Below are positions 8,556-15,903 of a stretch of 37,980 bases of DNA, piece by piece. The notes below the pieces were generated by a model. It was not told the DNA's origin and searched no databases. It saw only the letters and a program-made list of their open reading frames with translations. This DNA is from Bacteroidota bacterium (GTDB lineage Bacteria; Bacteroidota; Bacteroidia; Bacteroidales; VadinHA17). The position numbers and the translations under genes were made by a program. Every line of letters starts with the position of its first letter. Positions within the stretch are counted from its first letter, which is position 1. The stretch is taken from assembly GCA_030613125.1 (NCBI GenBank), contig JAUWMO010000001.1:1-37980 (forward strand), in the 5' to 3' direction.

Positions 8556-8926
8556 TTTTTTTGTTTTATAATTTCATCCTCTATGATCTTCAGAATATCT
8601 TCCATTTCCTGTACACTTATACTCTTTTCTTTAGCGAAAAAAGAAACCATTTTTTCAAAAGAGTTACTGAAATAGTTTTTCATAAAACTTTTCATATGTG
8701 CTTTGGTATATTCCTCTTTATTGACCAGAGGATAGTACCTGTGCGATTTACCGTAAGCGGTATACGAGACAACCCCCTTTTTCTCAAGAATTCGTACAAT
8801 GGTTGAAACCGTATTGTACGCCGGTTTGGGGTTGGGAAGTTTTTCAATGATCTCCTTCACGAAAGCTTCGTCAAGCCTCCATAGGATCTGCATGATCTGT
8901 TCTTCTGCTTTTGTCAGTTCTTTCAT
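8552..8926 (-). CDS. BlaI/MecI/CopY-family transcriptional repressor
   Basis: A 124-residue winged-helix repressor. The N-terminal domain is typical of the family (LTKAEEQIMQILWRLDEAFVKEIIEKL, then PAYNTVSTIVRILEKKGVVSY as recognition helix and start of the wing). A C-terminal dimerisation helix includes NSFEKMVSFFAKEK, the region where family members are cut by BlaR1 proteases. The frame can be extended to a TTG at 8947, but that codon lies inside the -7 promoter element, so ATG 8926 is the start. It is first in an operon with two M56 sensors and is very likely autoregulated through the operator just upstream. Confidence 0.95.
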   Translation of the reverse strand: MKELTKAEEQIMQILWRLDEAFVKEIIEKLPNPKPAYNTVSTIVRILEKKGVVSYTAYGKSHRYYPLVNKEEYTKAHMKSFMKNYFSNSFEKMVSFFAKEKSISVQEMEDILKIIEDEIIKQKK

Positions 8927-8944
8927 TGTGTTCAGTTTACAATA

Positions 8945-8975
8945 CAAATGTACAACTAAAATATTAGTTATACAA
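8945..8975 (-). promoter_or_regulatory. Bacteroidota promoter of the blaI-M56 operon
   Basis: On the minus strand TTG (8973-8975), a 20-base spacer and TACATTTG (8945-8952) match the Bacteroidota consensus TTG-N19/20-TAnnTTTG. The expected start of transcription is around 8938, leaving a leader of about 12 bases to ATG 8926. The spacer consists almost wholly of operator repeat sequence. Confidence 0.75.
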
Positions 8976-8990
8976 CTAAAATATTAGTTA
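8951..8990. promoter_or_regulatory. Tandem 20-bp operator, probably for BlaI
   Basis: Two identical, directly adjacent 20-bp copies (8951-8970 and 8971-8990). Each contains the dyad AACTAA-N4-TTAGTT and begins with TACA. Dyads are thus spaced by exactly 20 bp, about two helical turns. One copy fills the promoter spacer and the other covers the -33 element, as expected for a repressor site. Assignment to BlaI is inferred from position and from the family's use of dyad operators. Confidence 0.7.
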
Positions 8991-9075
8991 TTCCAAGCGA
9001 AAGATTACAATAATATGATACCCAGGTAGTTGCTATGGTTGTTTTTTGTAGTGTTTTATTTTTATTTACGGAACA

Positions 9076-11340
9076 TCAGGCATTCTGTGCACTAATAAGA
9101 TTTAGAGCTGAACCGGCTTTAAACCATTTAATTTGGTTTTGGTTGTAAGAATGATTGACCGGAAATTCTTCAGATGAGCCATCGGAATGATAAAGCACTA
9201 CAGACAAGGGCTTGCCAGGTGTAAAGTCTTTCAATCCGATAATATCAACATTATCATCTTCCCTGATCTTGGCGTAATCAGCCGGGTTAGCAAATGTAAG
9301 ACCCAGCATTCCCTGTTTTTTTAAATTGGTTTCATGAATTCGGGCGAAAGCACGGACAAGTACTGCTTTAACACCAAGAAAACGGGGTTCCATGGCAGCA
9401 TGTTCACGTGAGCTTCCTTCACCATAGTTCTCATCACCAATCACAATTGAACCAATACCCGCTTTTTTATAAGCGATTGCAGTTTCAGGGACTGGTTCGT
9501 AATCACCACTTAACAGGTTTTTCACATGGTTGGTTTTATCATTGAAGTAATTTACAGCACCGATAAGCATATTCTGTGATATATTTTCAAGATGTCCGCG
9601 GTACCTGAGCCATGGCCCTGCCATTGAAATATGGTCAGTGGTACATTTACCTTTAGCCTTAATCAGAACTTTCAAGTCTTTATAATCTTCCCCATCCCAG
9701 TTTTTGAAAGGAGTCAGAAGCTGCAGACGTTCAGAATCCGGGGCTACATTTATATCAATTGAACTACCATCTTCTGCGGGTGCCTGATAACCATTATCCT
9801 TAACATCAAAGCCTTGTGGAGGAAGCTCTATCCCTACGGGTTCTTCCAGTTTGACCTCTTCCCCATTCTTATTAGTGAGAGTATCTTTTAATGGATTGAA
9901 GGTCAAATCGCCTGCAATAGCAAAGGCAGTAACAATTTCTGGCGAGGCTACAAAGGCATGGGTATTTGGGTTACCGTCGTTCCTTTTTGAAAAATTCCTG
10001 TTAAAGGAGGTTATAATGGAGTTCTTTTCCTGTTTCTCTGCCCCATGTCTTGCCCATTGTCCAATACATGGACCACAGGCATTAGCCAGGACAATACCAC
10101 CTATTTTATTAAAAATATCTAACAATCCATCTCTTTCGATGGTGTATCTGACCTGCTCTGAGCCCGGTGTAATGGTAAATTCAGCCTTAAATTCCAGATT
10201 CTTATTTAATGCTTGCCGGGCCACTGAAGCAGAACGTGTGATATCTTCATATGAAGAGTTAGTACAGGATCCTATTAGGCCAACTTCCAGTTTTGGAGGA
10301 AAATTATTTTCTTTAACTGCTTTAGCAAATTCAGATAAGGGCCATGCCCTGTCAGGGGAGAAAGGCCCGTTAATATGTGGTTCCAGCTCTGAAAGATTGA
10401 TTTCAATAAGCTGGTCGAAATATTTATCAGGATTTTCATATACTTCAGGGTCTCCCGTCAGGTGGGTAGCAATTTTATCAGCTTCAGCAACAACATCTTC
10501 ACGACCAGTCGTTTGCAGGTACGATTTCATTTTGTTGTCGTAACCAAATAAAGAAGTGGTAGCACCGATCTCAGCTCCCATATTACAAATTGTGCCTTTA
10601 CCAGTACAGGAAATACTTTTAGCACCTTCGCCAAAGTATTCTAAAATAGCACCGGTTCCACCTTTTACAGAAAGGATGCCTGCTACTTTCAGGATTACAT
10701 CTTTAGCAGAAGCCCAGCCATTTAATTTTCCTGTTAATTTCACACCAATCAGTTTTGGAAATTTTAATTCCCACGGCATTGCTGCCATAACATCTACCGC
10801 ATCAGCTCCACCAACACCTATGGCAATCATACCAAGACCTCCGGCATTTACAGTATGTGAATCAGTTCCTATCATCATTCCACCAGGGAAGGCATAGTTC
10901 TCAAGTATCACCTGGTGAATAATTCCGGCCCCGGGTTTCCAGAAACCAATTCCATATTTATTTGATACAGAAGATAGAAAATCATACACCTCCTTGTTGG
11001 TCACATTGGCCTCTTTCAAATCCTCATCCGCACCCAATTTTGCCTGGATCAGATGATCACAGTGAACCGTAGAAGGTACAGCAGTTTTAATCCTTCCTGC
11101 CTGCATGAACTGAAGAAGGGCCATTTGAGCAGTAGCATCCTGCATTGCAACCCTGTCGGGTCTAAAATCAACATAGTCAGTGCCCCTGATAAAAGACTTA
11201 TGTGGAGATCCCGGATCGAGGTGAGAATATAATATCTTTTCGGTAAGAGTAAGAGGTTTACCAACAATCTGCCTGGCTTTTGCAAGCTTGTTTCCCATCG
11301 TTGAATAAACCTTTTTTATCATTTTAATATCAAAAGCCAT
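9076..11340 (-). CDS. acn: Aconitate hydratase (mitochondrial/AcnA-like type)
   Basis: Aconitase interconverts citrate and isocitrate in the TCA cycle, using a [4Fe-4S] cluster in the cytoplasm. The 754-residue length and layout match the mitochondrial type. Cluster ligands are C359 in GLIGSCTNSS and C422 and C425 in NACGPCIGQW. Active-site segments FRPDRVAMQDATAQMALLQF (60-78), PSTVHCDHLIQ and MIGTDSHTVNAGGLGMIAIGVGGAD are intact. The C-terminal swivel domain has DHISMAGPWLRYRGHLENIS and GDENYGEGSSREHAAMEPR. The ATG at 11340 is well placed behind a TACTTTTG promoter element. The gene stands alone, with no citrate synthase or isocitrate dehydrogenase beside it. Confidence 0.97.
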   Translation of the reverse strand: MAFDIKMIKKVYSTMGNKLAKARQIVGKPLTLTEKILYSHLDPGSPHKSFIRGTDYVDFRPDRVAMQDATAQMALLQFMQAGRIKTAVPSTVHCDHLIQAKLGADEDLKEANVTNKEVYDFLSSVSNKYGIGFWKPGAGIIHQVILENYAFPGGMMIGTDSHTVNAGGLGMIAIGVGGADAVDVMAAMPWELKFPKLIGVKLTGKLNGWASAKDVILKVAGILSVKGGTGAILEYFGEGAKSISCTGKGTICNMGAEIGATTSLFGYDNKMKSYLQTTGREDVVAEADKIATHLTGDPEVYENPDKYFDQLIEINLSELEPHINGPFSPDRAWPLSEFAKAVKENNFPPKLEVGLIGSCTNSSYEDITRSASVARQALNKNLEFKAEFTITPGSEQVRYTIERDGLLDIFNKIGGIVLANACGPCIGQWARHGAEKQEKNSIITSFNRNFSKRNDGNPNTHAFVASPEIVTAFAIAGDLTFNPLKDTLTNKNGEEVKLEEPVGIELPPQGFDVKDNGYQAPAEDGSSIDINVAPDSERLQLLTPFKNWDGEDYKDLKVLIKAKGKCTTDHISMAGPWLRYRGHLENISQNMLIGAVNYFNDKTNHVKNLLSGDYEPVPETAIAYKKAGIGSIVIGDENYGEGSSREHAAMEPRFLGVKAVLVRAFARIHETNLKKQGMLGLTFANPADYAKIREDDNVDIIGLKDFTPGKPLSVVLYHSDGSSEEFPVNHSYNQNQIKWFKAGSALNLISAQNA

Positions 11341-11371
11341 GAGTTTTTCCTATTATAGTTATAATTTCCTA

Positions 11372-11379
11372 CAAAAGTA
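11372..11379 (-). promoter_or_regulatory. -7 promoter element of aconitase
   Basis: TACTTTTG on the minus strand fits the Bacteroidota -7 consensus TAnnTTTG and would start transcription about 25 bases before the ATG. No TTG lies at the right distance upstream (the nearest is 28 bases away), so the -33 part is weak. Confidence 0.45.
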
Positions 11380-11434
11380 TAAATAATGTGATATTTTTAT
11401 AAATTTACAAATTGATTTATTCATTATTACGGAT

Positions 11435-12697
11435 ATGAGTTTTATACCACGGTTTCTAAAATTCGTTCAATTCCTGGATAATATAAGAATCTCAGTAAAC
11501 TCGATCAGAGCCAGCAAGATTAGGGCTGTTTTAACAATTTTTATTATTGCTATTGGCATAATGGCCCTGGTTGGAATTCTTACAGCTATTGAATCGATTA
11601 AAAAAACTCTGACAGACCAGTTTACTTTGATGGGAGCCAACACTTTTACCATTGAAAGCCGTAGTATGAATGTACAAATTGGCAATAAACGATACAGGAA
11701 GAAAAATCATTCCCGAATTACATACCGTGAGGCAGAAAGATTTAAGGAAGAATTCAAATTCCCGGCAATTATATCAGTTGCCACATATGCCACCGGTATC
11801 GGAACAGTAAAATATAAATCAAAAAAGTCCAATCCAAATATCTTGGTTCTTGGGTCAGATGAGAATTATCTTTATACTTCAGGAAATGAAATCGAAAAGG
11901 GAAGGAATTTTTCATTAAGTGATATCCAGTCGAACCGGAATGTTGCAATAATAGGTAGTGATCTGGCTAATGCTATATTTGAAAAGTTTCAGGATCCAAT
12001 TGATAAAGTGATTTCGGTTGGAGGTGGAAAGTTTCGGGTAATTGGCGTATTAAAATCAAAGGGAGCAAGTATTACCGGACTTGACAAAATTTGTATTCTT
12101 CCGATCACATGTGTAAGGTATTACTATTCACGCCCCAATATGCGGCATGATATTGACGTAATGCCCAATGACCCGAAGTTGCTGGATATGTCAGCAAGTG
12201 AAGCAGAAGGCCTGTTCCGGATAATTCGGGGCCTTGATGCCAGGGATGAGAGCGATTTTAATATTACCAAGAGTGATAATCTGGTGAATATGTTATTGGA
12301 AAATATCAAATTTGTCACCATTGCTGCAACTGCTATAGGACTGGTTACTTTGTTGGGCGCAGTAGTTGGCCTTATGAATATTATGCTGGTTTCTGTAACT
12401 GAAAGAACCCGGGAGATAGGAATACGGAAGGCCATTGGCGCCAAAGCTAATAGCATTAAACAACAGTTTTTGTTTGAAGCAATATTGATTGGTCAGATAG
12501 GAGGGGTATTTGGCATTTTTCTTGGGATCCTTATTGGTAACCTGGTTTCACTTCTCACCAATACTTCATTTGTAGTTCCATGGGAATGGATAATCGGAGG
12601 AGTACTGGCATGTTTCCTGGTGGGATTGGCATCAGGATATTTTCCTGCAGTAAAAGCTTCCAGGCTTGACCCAATCATAGCTTTGCATCATGAATAA
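11435..12697 (+). CDS. MacB/FtsX-family ABC transporter permease
   Basis: A 420-residue permease of the MacB/LolE-like type. TM1 is at about 31-52, followed by a periplasmic MacB-core-type domain (about 55-285). Three C-terminal TM segments make the FtsX domain (about 290-415), with the signature ERTREIGIRKAIGA between TM2 and TM3. The C-terminus (GYFPAVKASRLDPIIALHHE) is the usual family end. Such proteins work as mechanotransmitters with a separate ATPase to export lipoproteins, peptides or drugs. No ATPase or membrane-fusion gene is adjacent, so the partner must be encoded elsewhere. It is followed after 24 bases by the SiaC-like gene, probably in one unit. Substrate unknown. Confidence 0.9.
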   Translation: MSFIPRFLKFVQFLDNIRISVNSIRASKIRAVLTIFIIAIGIMALVGILTAIESIKKTLTDQFTLMGANTFTIESRSMNVQIGNKRYRKKNHSRITYREAERFKEEFKFPAIISVATYATGIGTVKYKSKKSNPNILVLGSDENYLYTSGNEIEKGRNFSLSDIQSNRNVAIIGSDLANAIFEKFQDPIDKVISVGGGKFRVIGVLKSKGASITGLDKICILPITCVRYYYSRPNMRHDIDVMPNDPKLLDMSASEAEGLFRIIRGLDARDESDFNITKSDNLVNMLLENIKFVTIAATAIGLVTLLGAVVGLMNIMLVSVTERTREIGIRKAIGAKANSIKQQFLFEAILIGQIGGVFGIFLGILIGNLVSLLTNTSFVVPWEWIIGGVLACFLVGLASGYFPAVKASRLDPIIALHHE

Positions 12698-12721
12698 TCT
12701 TTATAAGATATTTAAAAGTCT

Positions 12722-13105
12722 ATGGAATTATTGATAATTGAAAAAACAAATGTGACTCCTGAAATCCGGTTTAATCCTTTTGAGGGGATATTGATGATGA
12801 AAGGCAGGTCAATTCCTGAAAATCCTGTGGATTTTTATTCTGGTCTAATGGACTGGATCAAAGAGTACTATAGTTCACCAAAGGAAATTACTGAATTTCA
12901 ATTTGAATTTGAATATGTAAACAGCGGATCAGCTAAGTTTATTCTGGAAATATTAAGAAAAGTAAGAATGTCTCAGGACCAGGGGAAAACTACCATGGTA
13001 AGATGGTTTTATGAAGAGGAAGATGAAGCTATTCAGGAACTTGGAGAGTATTTCAGGGATATGTTAAAGATTCCAATTGAATTGATCCCCGTTGTTCAAA
13101 ACTAA
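12722..13105 (+). CDS. SiaC-like regulatory phosphoprotein (DUF1987 family)
   Basis: A 127-residue protein matching the SiaC/DUF1987 family: ELLIIEKTNVTPEIRFNPFEGILMMKGRSIPENP at the N-terminus is the family core, followed by FYSGLMDWIKEYY and FEFEYVNSGSAKFILEILRKV. In Pseudomonas aeruginosa SiaC is switched by phosphorylation of a Thr at position 68 and controls a diguanylate cyclase. Here S68 in the NSGS loop occupies the same sequence number (inference, not an alignment). No siaA phosphatase, siaB kinase or GGDEF gene is in the window. It may be co-transcribed with the permease upstream, and a bidirectional terminator follows at 13260. Confidence 0.8.
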   Translation: MELLIIEKTNVTPEIRFNPFEGILMMKGRSIPENPVDFYSGLMDWIKEYYSSPKEITEFQFEFEYVNSGSAKFILEILRKVRMSQDQGKTTMVRWFYEEEDEAIQELGEYFRDMLKIPIELIPVVQN

Positions 13106-13259
13106 ATATAGATGCCTTTTTTTATATCACAATAATATAAATAGGAATCACCCCTAAATTACACTTTTTTGACGTTTTCCAGGATTTTTCTATGGATGGT
13201 TATCAATAAATTTTACAGATTATTAACACTTTATGTTACCCTAAATAAGGGATACTAAT

Positions 13260-13288
13260 AAAAAAGCCCTGAAGTCCAGGGCTTTTTT
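13260..13288. terminator. Bidirectional rho-independent terminator between siaC-like gene and gap
   Basis: A perfect 12-bp stem AAAAAAGCCCTG / CAGGGCTTTTTT with a 5-base loop (AAGTC). It carries a T run on both strands. It lies 17 bases beyond the GAPDH stop on the minus strand and also serves the plus-strand permease/SiaC unit, although that unit ends 155 bases earlier. Confidence 0.92.
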
Positions 13289-13305
13289 CAAATGTAAGAA
13301 AATTG

Positions 13306-14310
13306 TTAGAATAATTTTTCAATAAGGTCAACAACACGTGCCGAATAACCCCATTCATTATCATACCATGAAAGTACCTTTACAGTTTTTCCATTTACCA
13401 TTGTACTTAGAGCATCAAAAATGGAAGAATGGGTATTATGAATTACGTCTACTGAAACAATCGGGTCTTCAGTATATTCCAGAATTCCCTTCATAGGACC
13501 GTCAGCTGCTTTTTTCATAGCCGCATTTATTTCTTCAACAGTGGTATTCACCTTCAGGTTTGCCACAAGATCAACAAGAGAACCGGTAGGGGTGGGTACG
13601 CGTATAGCCATTCCATCAAGTTTCCCATCTAACTCGGGAATTACCTTTCCAACAGCTTTAGCAGCACCGGTAGTAGTAGGAATTTGGGAAATGGCAGCCG
13701 ACCTGGCTCTTCTCAGATCTGAGTGTGGCATATCCAGGATTCTTTGGTCATTAGTATAGGAATGTATGGTTGTCATCAATCCATTTTCAATACCAAAATT
13801 GTCGTGTAAAACTTTAACAACCGGAGCCAGACAATTGGTTGTACAGGATGCATTTGATACACACTGATCCTCAGGCCTTAAAGCTTCATCATTTACACCA
13901 AGAACGATCATATTATCAATAGTGTCTTTAGAGGGTACAGTTAAGATCACTTTCTTTGCACCATTTTTTAAGTGGTCACCGTAACCCCCTTTTGGATTTT
14001 CTTTTTGTCTGAATATTCCCGTAGACTCAATAACAATATCAGGTGTTTTTCCCCATGGAATGTTTGCAGGACTTTTTTCAGCAGAAACAGAATACTTTAT
14101 TCCATTTACTATAATCCCGTTTTCGTCATACGTTACATCACGTTCAAATTTCCCTTGTGTAGAATCATATTTTAGCAGATACGCAAGAGTTTTGGCATCT
14201 GTAAGGTCATTTATTCCAACAATTTCAAGTTCAGGCCTTTCAAGAATTATCTTGAAGGCATTTCTTCCAATTCTTCCGAATCCGTTAATAGCAACTTTTA
14301 TCTTTGGCAT
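13306..14310 (-). CDS. gap: Glyceraldehyde-3-phosphate dehydrogenase, type I
   Basis: GAPDH oxidises glyceraldehyde-3-phosphate to 1,3-bisphosphoglycerate with NAD+ in glycolysis, and the reverse in gluconeogenesis. The 334 residues start with the Rossmann motif INGFGRIGR and have D35 (GIND), typical of NAD preference. The catalytic cysteine is C156 in SNASCTTNC, with the partner His in TTIHSYTNDQ. The phosphate-site segment RRARSAAISQIPTTTGAAKAVGKVIPEL is intact. ATG 14310 follows a good promoter and leaves a short leader. It is a single-gene unit bounded by the terminator at 13260. Confidence 0.98.
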   Translation of the reverse strand: MPKIKVAINGFGRIGRNAFKIILERPELEIVGINDLTDAKTLAYLLKYDSTQGKFERDVTYDENGIIVNGIKYSVSAEKSPANIPWGKTPDIVIESTGIFRQKENPKGGYGDHLKNGAKKVILTVPSKDTIDNMIVLGVNDEALRPEDQCVSNASCTTNCLAPVVKVLHDNFGIENGLMTTIHSYTNDQRILDMPHSDLRRARSAAISQIPTTTGAAKAVGKVIPELDGKLDGMAIRVPTPTGSLVDLVANLKVNTTVEEINAAMKKAADGPMKGILEYTEDPIVSVDVIHNTHSSIFDALSTMVNGKTVKVLSWYDNEWGYSARVVDLIEKLF

Positions 14311-14342
14311 GATTAAAAAATATATTAGTTAATAAATCGCAT

Positions 14343-14373
14343 CAAAAGTAGAGAATAAAATTAAAATGTTCAA
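14343..14373 (-). promoter_or_regulatory. Bacteroidota promoter of gap
   Basis: Minus-strand TTG (14371-14373), 20-base spacer, TACTTTTG (14343-14350). This matches TTG-N19/20-TAnnTTTG and predicts a leader of roughly 25 bases before the GAPDH ATG. Confidence 0.75.
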
Positions 14374-14438
14374 GAAAATTAATGGGGTTGAATAAACTTT
14401 TGTTAAATAATTAACAGTTCATTATAGAATATATTGAA

Positions 14439-14600
14439 ATGAAGCTTGTAGAAAATCTGAAAGAAATGACCTTTAATACACCCGTGTGCTTGATAAGGTT
14501 TGGAACTCTGACTTTAATCATAAAGAAATTGGTAGGTGAATCGGGCGGAAAATTAACCTGGGAAATTAATATAATTGTCTTCTTTCTTCCTCATATTTGA
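14439..14600 (+). CDS. Possible 53-residue small ORF (doubtful)
   Basis: An ATG-started frame in the 255-base gap between gap and the barrel protein gene. It runs into the 3' end of the opposite-strand gene by 35 bases. The predicted peptide begins MKLVENLKEMTFNTPVCLIRF, with no signal peptide, known motif or clear ribosome-binding site seen. It may be a chance frame or the remnant of a gene. Confidence 0.2.
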   Translation: MKLVENLKEMTFNTPVCLIRFGTLTLIIKKLVGESGGKLTWEINIIVFFLPHI

Positions 14601-15357
14601 GTTTAGTTTCCGATTTGATATCGACAATCTTGCCAAAACGGAAACTGGCATAAATTGCAGGGAAAAATTGTTTATTATCATCTGAGGCCATAATAGGTAT
14701 TTTCTTAATATATGCATCAAGCATACCGCCGACTTCTAAGGCACTGATTACCGGATCTCTTTTTCCAAATTCAAAATTAATACCAATCCTGCCATAAAGA
14801 CCGGGAACCAGTTTAATTTCATCAAACCCTTTAAAAAAAGATGCACGGCTCAGGATATCATATGGGGAATGAATGGATGAATTGAATTTTTCGGTAACGA
14901 TTATGTATGACATGCCACCAACTGATTTAAATACTTCATAATAAACTGGTTTATAGAAACCCAAAGAAAGCCCGCCGGTGTAAAGAAAACGAATGGCAAT
15001 CCCTCCTTTATCAATTTTTTTATATTTGATTCTTTGGAAACCGATTCCTGCTCTAACATTGAAAAAGAAGTTCATTTTACCAAAAACAAACCTTTTGTTG
15101 TTGGGGTACCAGCTATTGACAGTTTTGATTTCCTTAGGGTGTTTAATAATGCTTATTTCAGCTTCATACACCCGCTGGTTAAAAAAGTTGATCCGTTTAC
15201 TATACCTGAAACTTCCACCATACCCAATTGAGCTAAGTGTGGCTCCTAGTGAACGTTCATTCCGGTAAAATAATTTCCTTTGATCATCGATTTCTCCCTG
15301 TGGAAAGACCTCCGAAACAATGCAGAAGAAAATCAATATTAATCCTATCCTGTTCAT
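14566..15357 (-). CDS. Secreted outer-membrane beta-barrel-like protein, unknown function
   Basis: A 263-residue protein from the chosen start. MNRIGLILIFFCIVSEVFPQ is a signal peptide. The rest is rich in alternating aromatic/glycine strands (LGATLSSIGYGGSFRYSK, RAGIGFQRIKYKKI, RFLYTGGLSLGFYKP, YGRIGINFEFGKR, FPAIYASFRFGK), as in small Bacteroidota outer-membrane barrels. An upstream ATG in frame at 15384 would add nine residues before the signal peptide and is less likely. A 41-residue lipoprotein gene lies 74 bases upstream in the same direction with its own promoter, so the two are probably co-transcribed. No family name is recognised, and the last 15 residues are charged and probably periplasmic. 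Confidence 0.75.
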   Translation of the reverse strand: MNRIGLILIFFCIVSEVFPQGEIDDQRKLFYRNERSLGATLSSIGYGGSFRYSKRINFFNQRVYEAEISIIKHPKEIKTVNSWYPNNKRFVFGKMNFFFNVRAGIGFQRIKYKKIDKGGIAIRFLYTGGLSLGFYKPVYYEVFKSVGGMSYIIVTEKFNSSIHSPYDILSRASFFKGFDEIKLVPGLYGRIGINFEFGKRDPVISALEVGGMLDAYIKKIPIMASDDNKQFFPAIYASFRFGKIVDIKSETKLKYEEERRQLY

Positions 15358-15431
15358 GGACTGATCAGATAACATATAAGGCAAGCACCCGAATCTGAAA
15401 GAAGCTGACCATGAAAAGAGCCTGAGTCAAA

Positions 15432-15557
15432 TTAGCCGTTTTCGACCGTCAGTTCAGTGTCGGCCTGGGTATATGCTGGACATATTTCGTTATTGCAGGA
15501 ACTGAAAATACTCGCAAGTAAAAAACAAACTGCTGCAATGATGAATAACTTCTTCAT
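15432..15557 (-). CDS. Small lipoprotein, 41 residues
   Basis: A short gene starting MKKLFIIAAVCFLLASIF and ending at a TAA at 15432-15434. A signal peptide of about 20 residues ends in the lipobox IFSSC, so the mature form would be a lipid-anchored peptide of only 21 residues starting CNNEICPAYTQ, with a second Cys in the ICPAY motif. A consensus promoter lies 48 bases upstream, and the barrel protein gene follows in the same direction. Coding status is supported by the signal peptide, lipobox and promoter together. The function is unknown. An outer-membrane partner for the barrel protein is possible but is inference only. Confidence 0.72.
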   Translation of the reverse strand: MKKLFIIAAVCFLLASIFSSCNNEICPAYTQADTELTVENG

Positions 15558-15604
15558 ATTTATTACAATTATTAGCTCAAATCTATGCTTCCTACCTTTT
15601 GAAG

Positions 15605-15635
15605 CAAAGATAGGCTATTTTTAAAAAAAAACCAA
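15605..15635 (-). promoter_or_regulatory. Bacteroidota promoter of the small lipoprotein gene
   Basis: Minus-strand TTG (15633-15635), 20-base spacer, TATCTTTG (15605-15612). The predicted transcription start near 15598 gives a leader of about 40 bases. The spacer contains a run of T followed by A, which would bend the DNA. Confidence 0.72.
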
Positions 15636-15749
15636 CTGCAACCGCCCAAAGTTATTAAGAACCTTTTTAAACAACGTAATTATTTAAAAAATATTTTGGA
15701 CAGATATTCTTTGTTACGAATTCAGGAAGAAAAGGTTACCTGAAAGAAA

Positions 15750-15842
15750 TTAATAGTTTAACTTCCATACCGGAGTCCTGCCTAATGTCCATGGAACACC
15801 CGCGTTTGATAAATTTTTTTCAAGTTCAGGGAAATCAACCAT
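15750..15842 (-). CDS. Possible 30-residue micro-ORF or gene remnant
   Basis: ATG 15842 to TAA 15750-15752. The peptide contains the segment LSNAGVPWTLGRTPVWKLNY, whose composition (W, P, G, R) looks more like a conserved protein C-terminus than random AT-rich DNA. It starts 14 bases past the terminator of the cargo gene and has no promoter of its own that could be seen. It may be the surviving tail of a lost gene. Confidence 0.3.
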   Translation of the reverse strand: MVDFPELEKNLSNAGVPWTLGRTPVWKLNY

Positions 15843-15855
15843 AATCACTTATATT

Positions 15856-15890
15856 AAAAAAAGCTGCCCTGCAAAAGAACAGCTTTTTTT
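15856..15890. terminator. Terminator of the T9SS cargo gene
   Basis: A perfect 11-bp stem AAAAAAAGCTG (15856-15866) / CAGCTTTTTTT (15880-15890) around a 13-base loop, 13 bases past the cargo gene stop. It has a T run on both strands and so may act in both directions. Confidence 0.9.
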
Positions 15891-15903
15891 TCTGTAGCTT
15901 TAT

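Larger units (their letters stand above)
15558..15903. other. 346-base intergenic region
   Basis: Between the small lipoprotein gene and the T9SS cargo gene. It holds the lipoprotein promoter (15605-15635), a short minus-strand frame of 30 residues (15750-15842) and the terminator of the cargo gene (15856-15890). Nothing else was recognised. Confidence 0.7.

Noticed and set aside
5459..8926. Beta-lactam resistance operon
   Set aside because: BlaI and M56 domains are present, but the sensors carry TonB instead of a penicillin-binding domain and no beta-lactamase is encoded nearby.
8927..8947. TTG start for the BlaI gene seven codons upstream
   Set aside because: The TTG overlaps the -7 promoter element, so it would lie before the transcription start. 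The downstream ATG gives the normal BlaI N-terminus.
9851..10543. 230-residue plus-strand frame opposite the aconitase gene, and another at 10556-10897
   Set aside because: They lie wholly inside a well-supported aconitase on the other strand, and the predicted peptides show no domain or signal peptide. They are shadows of its codon pattern.
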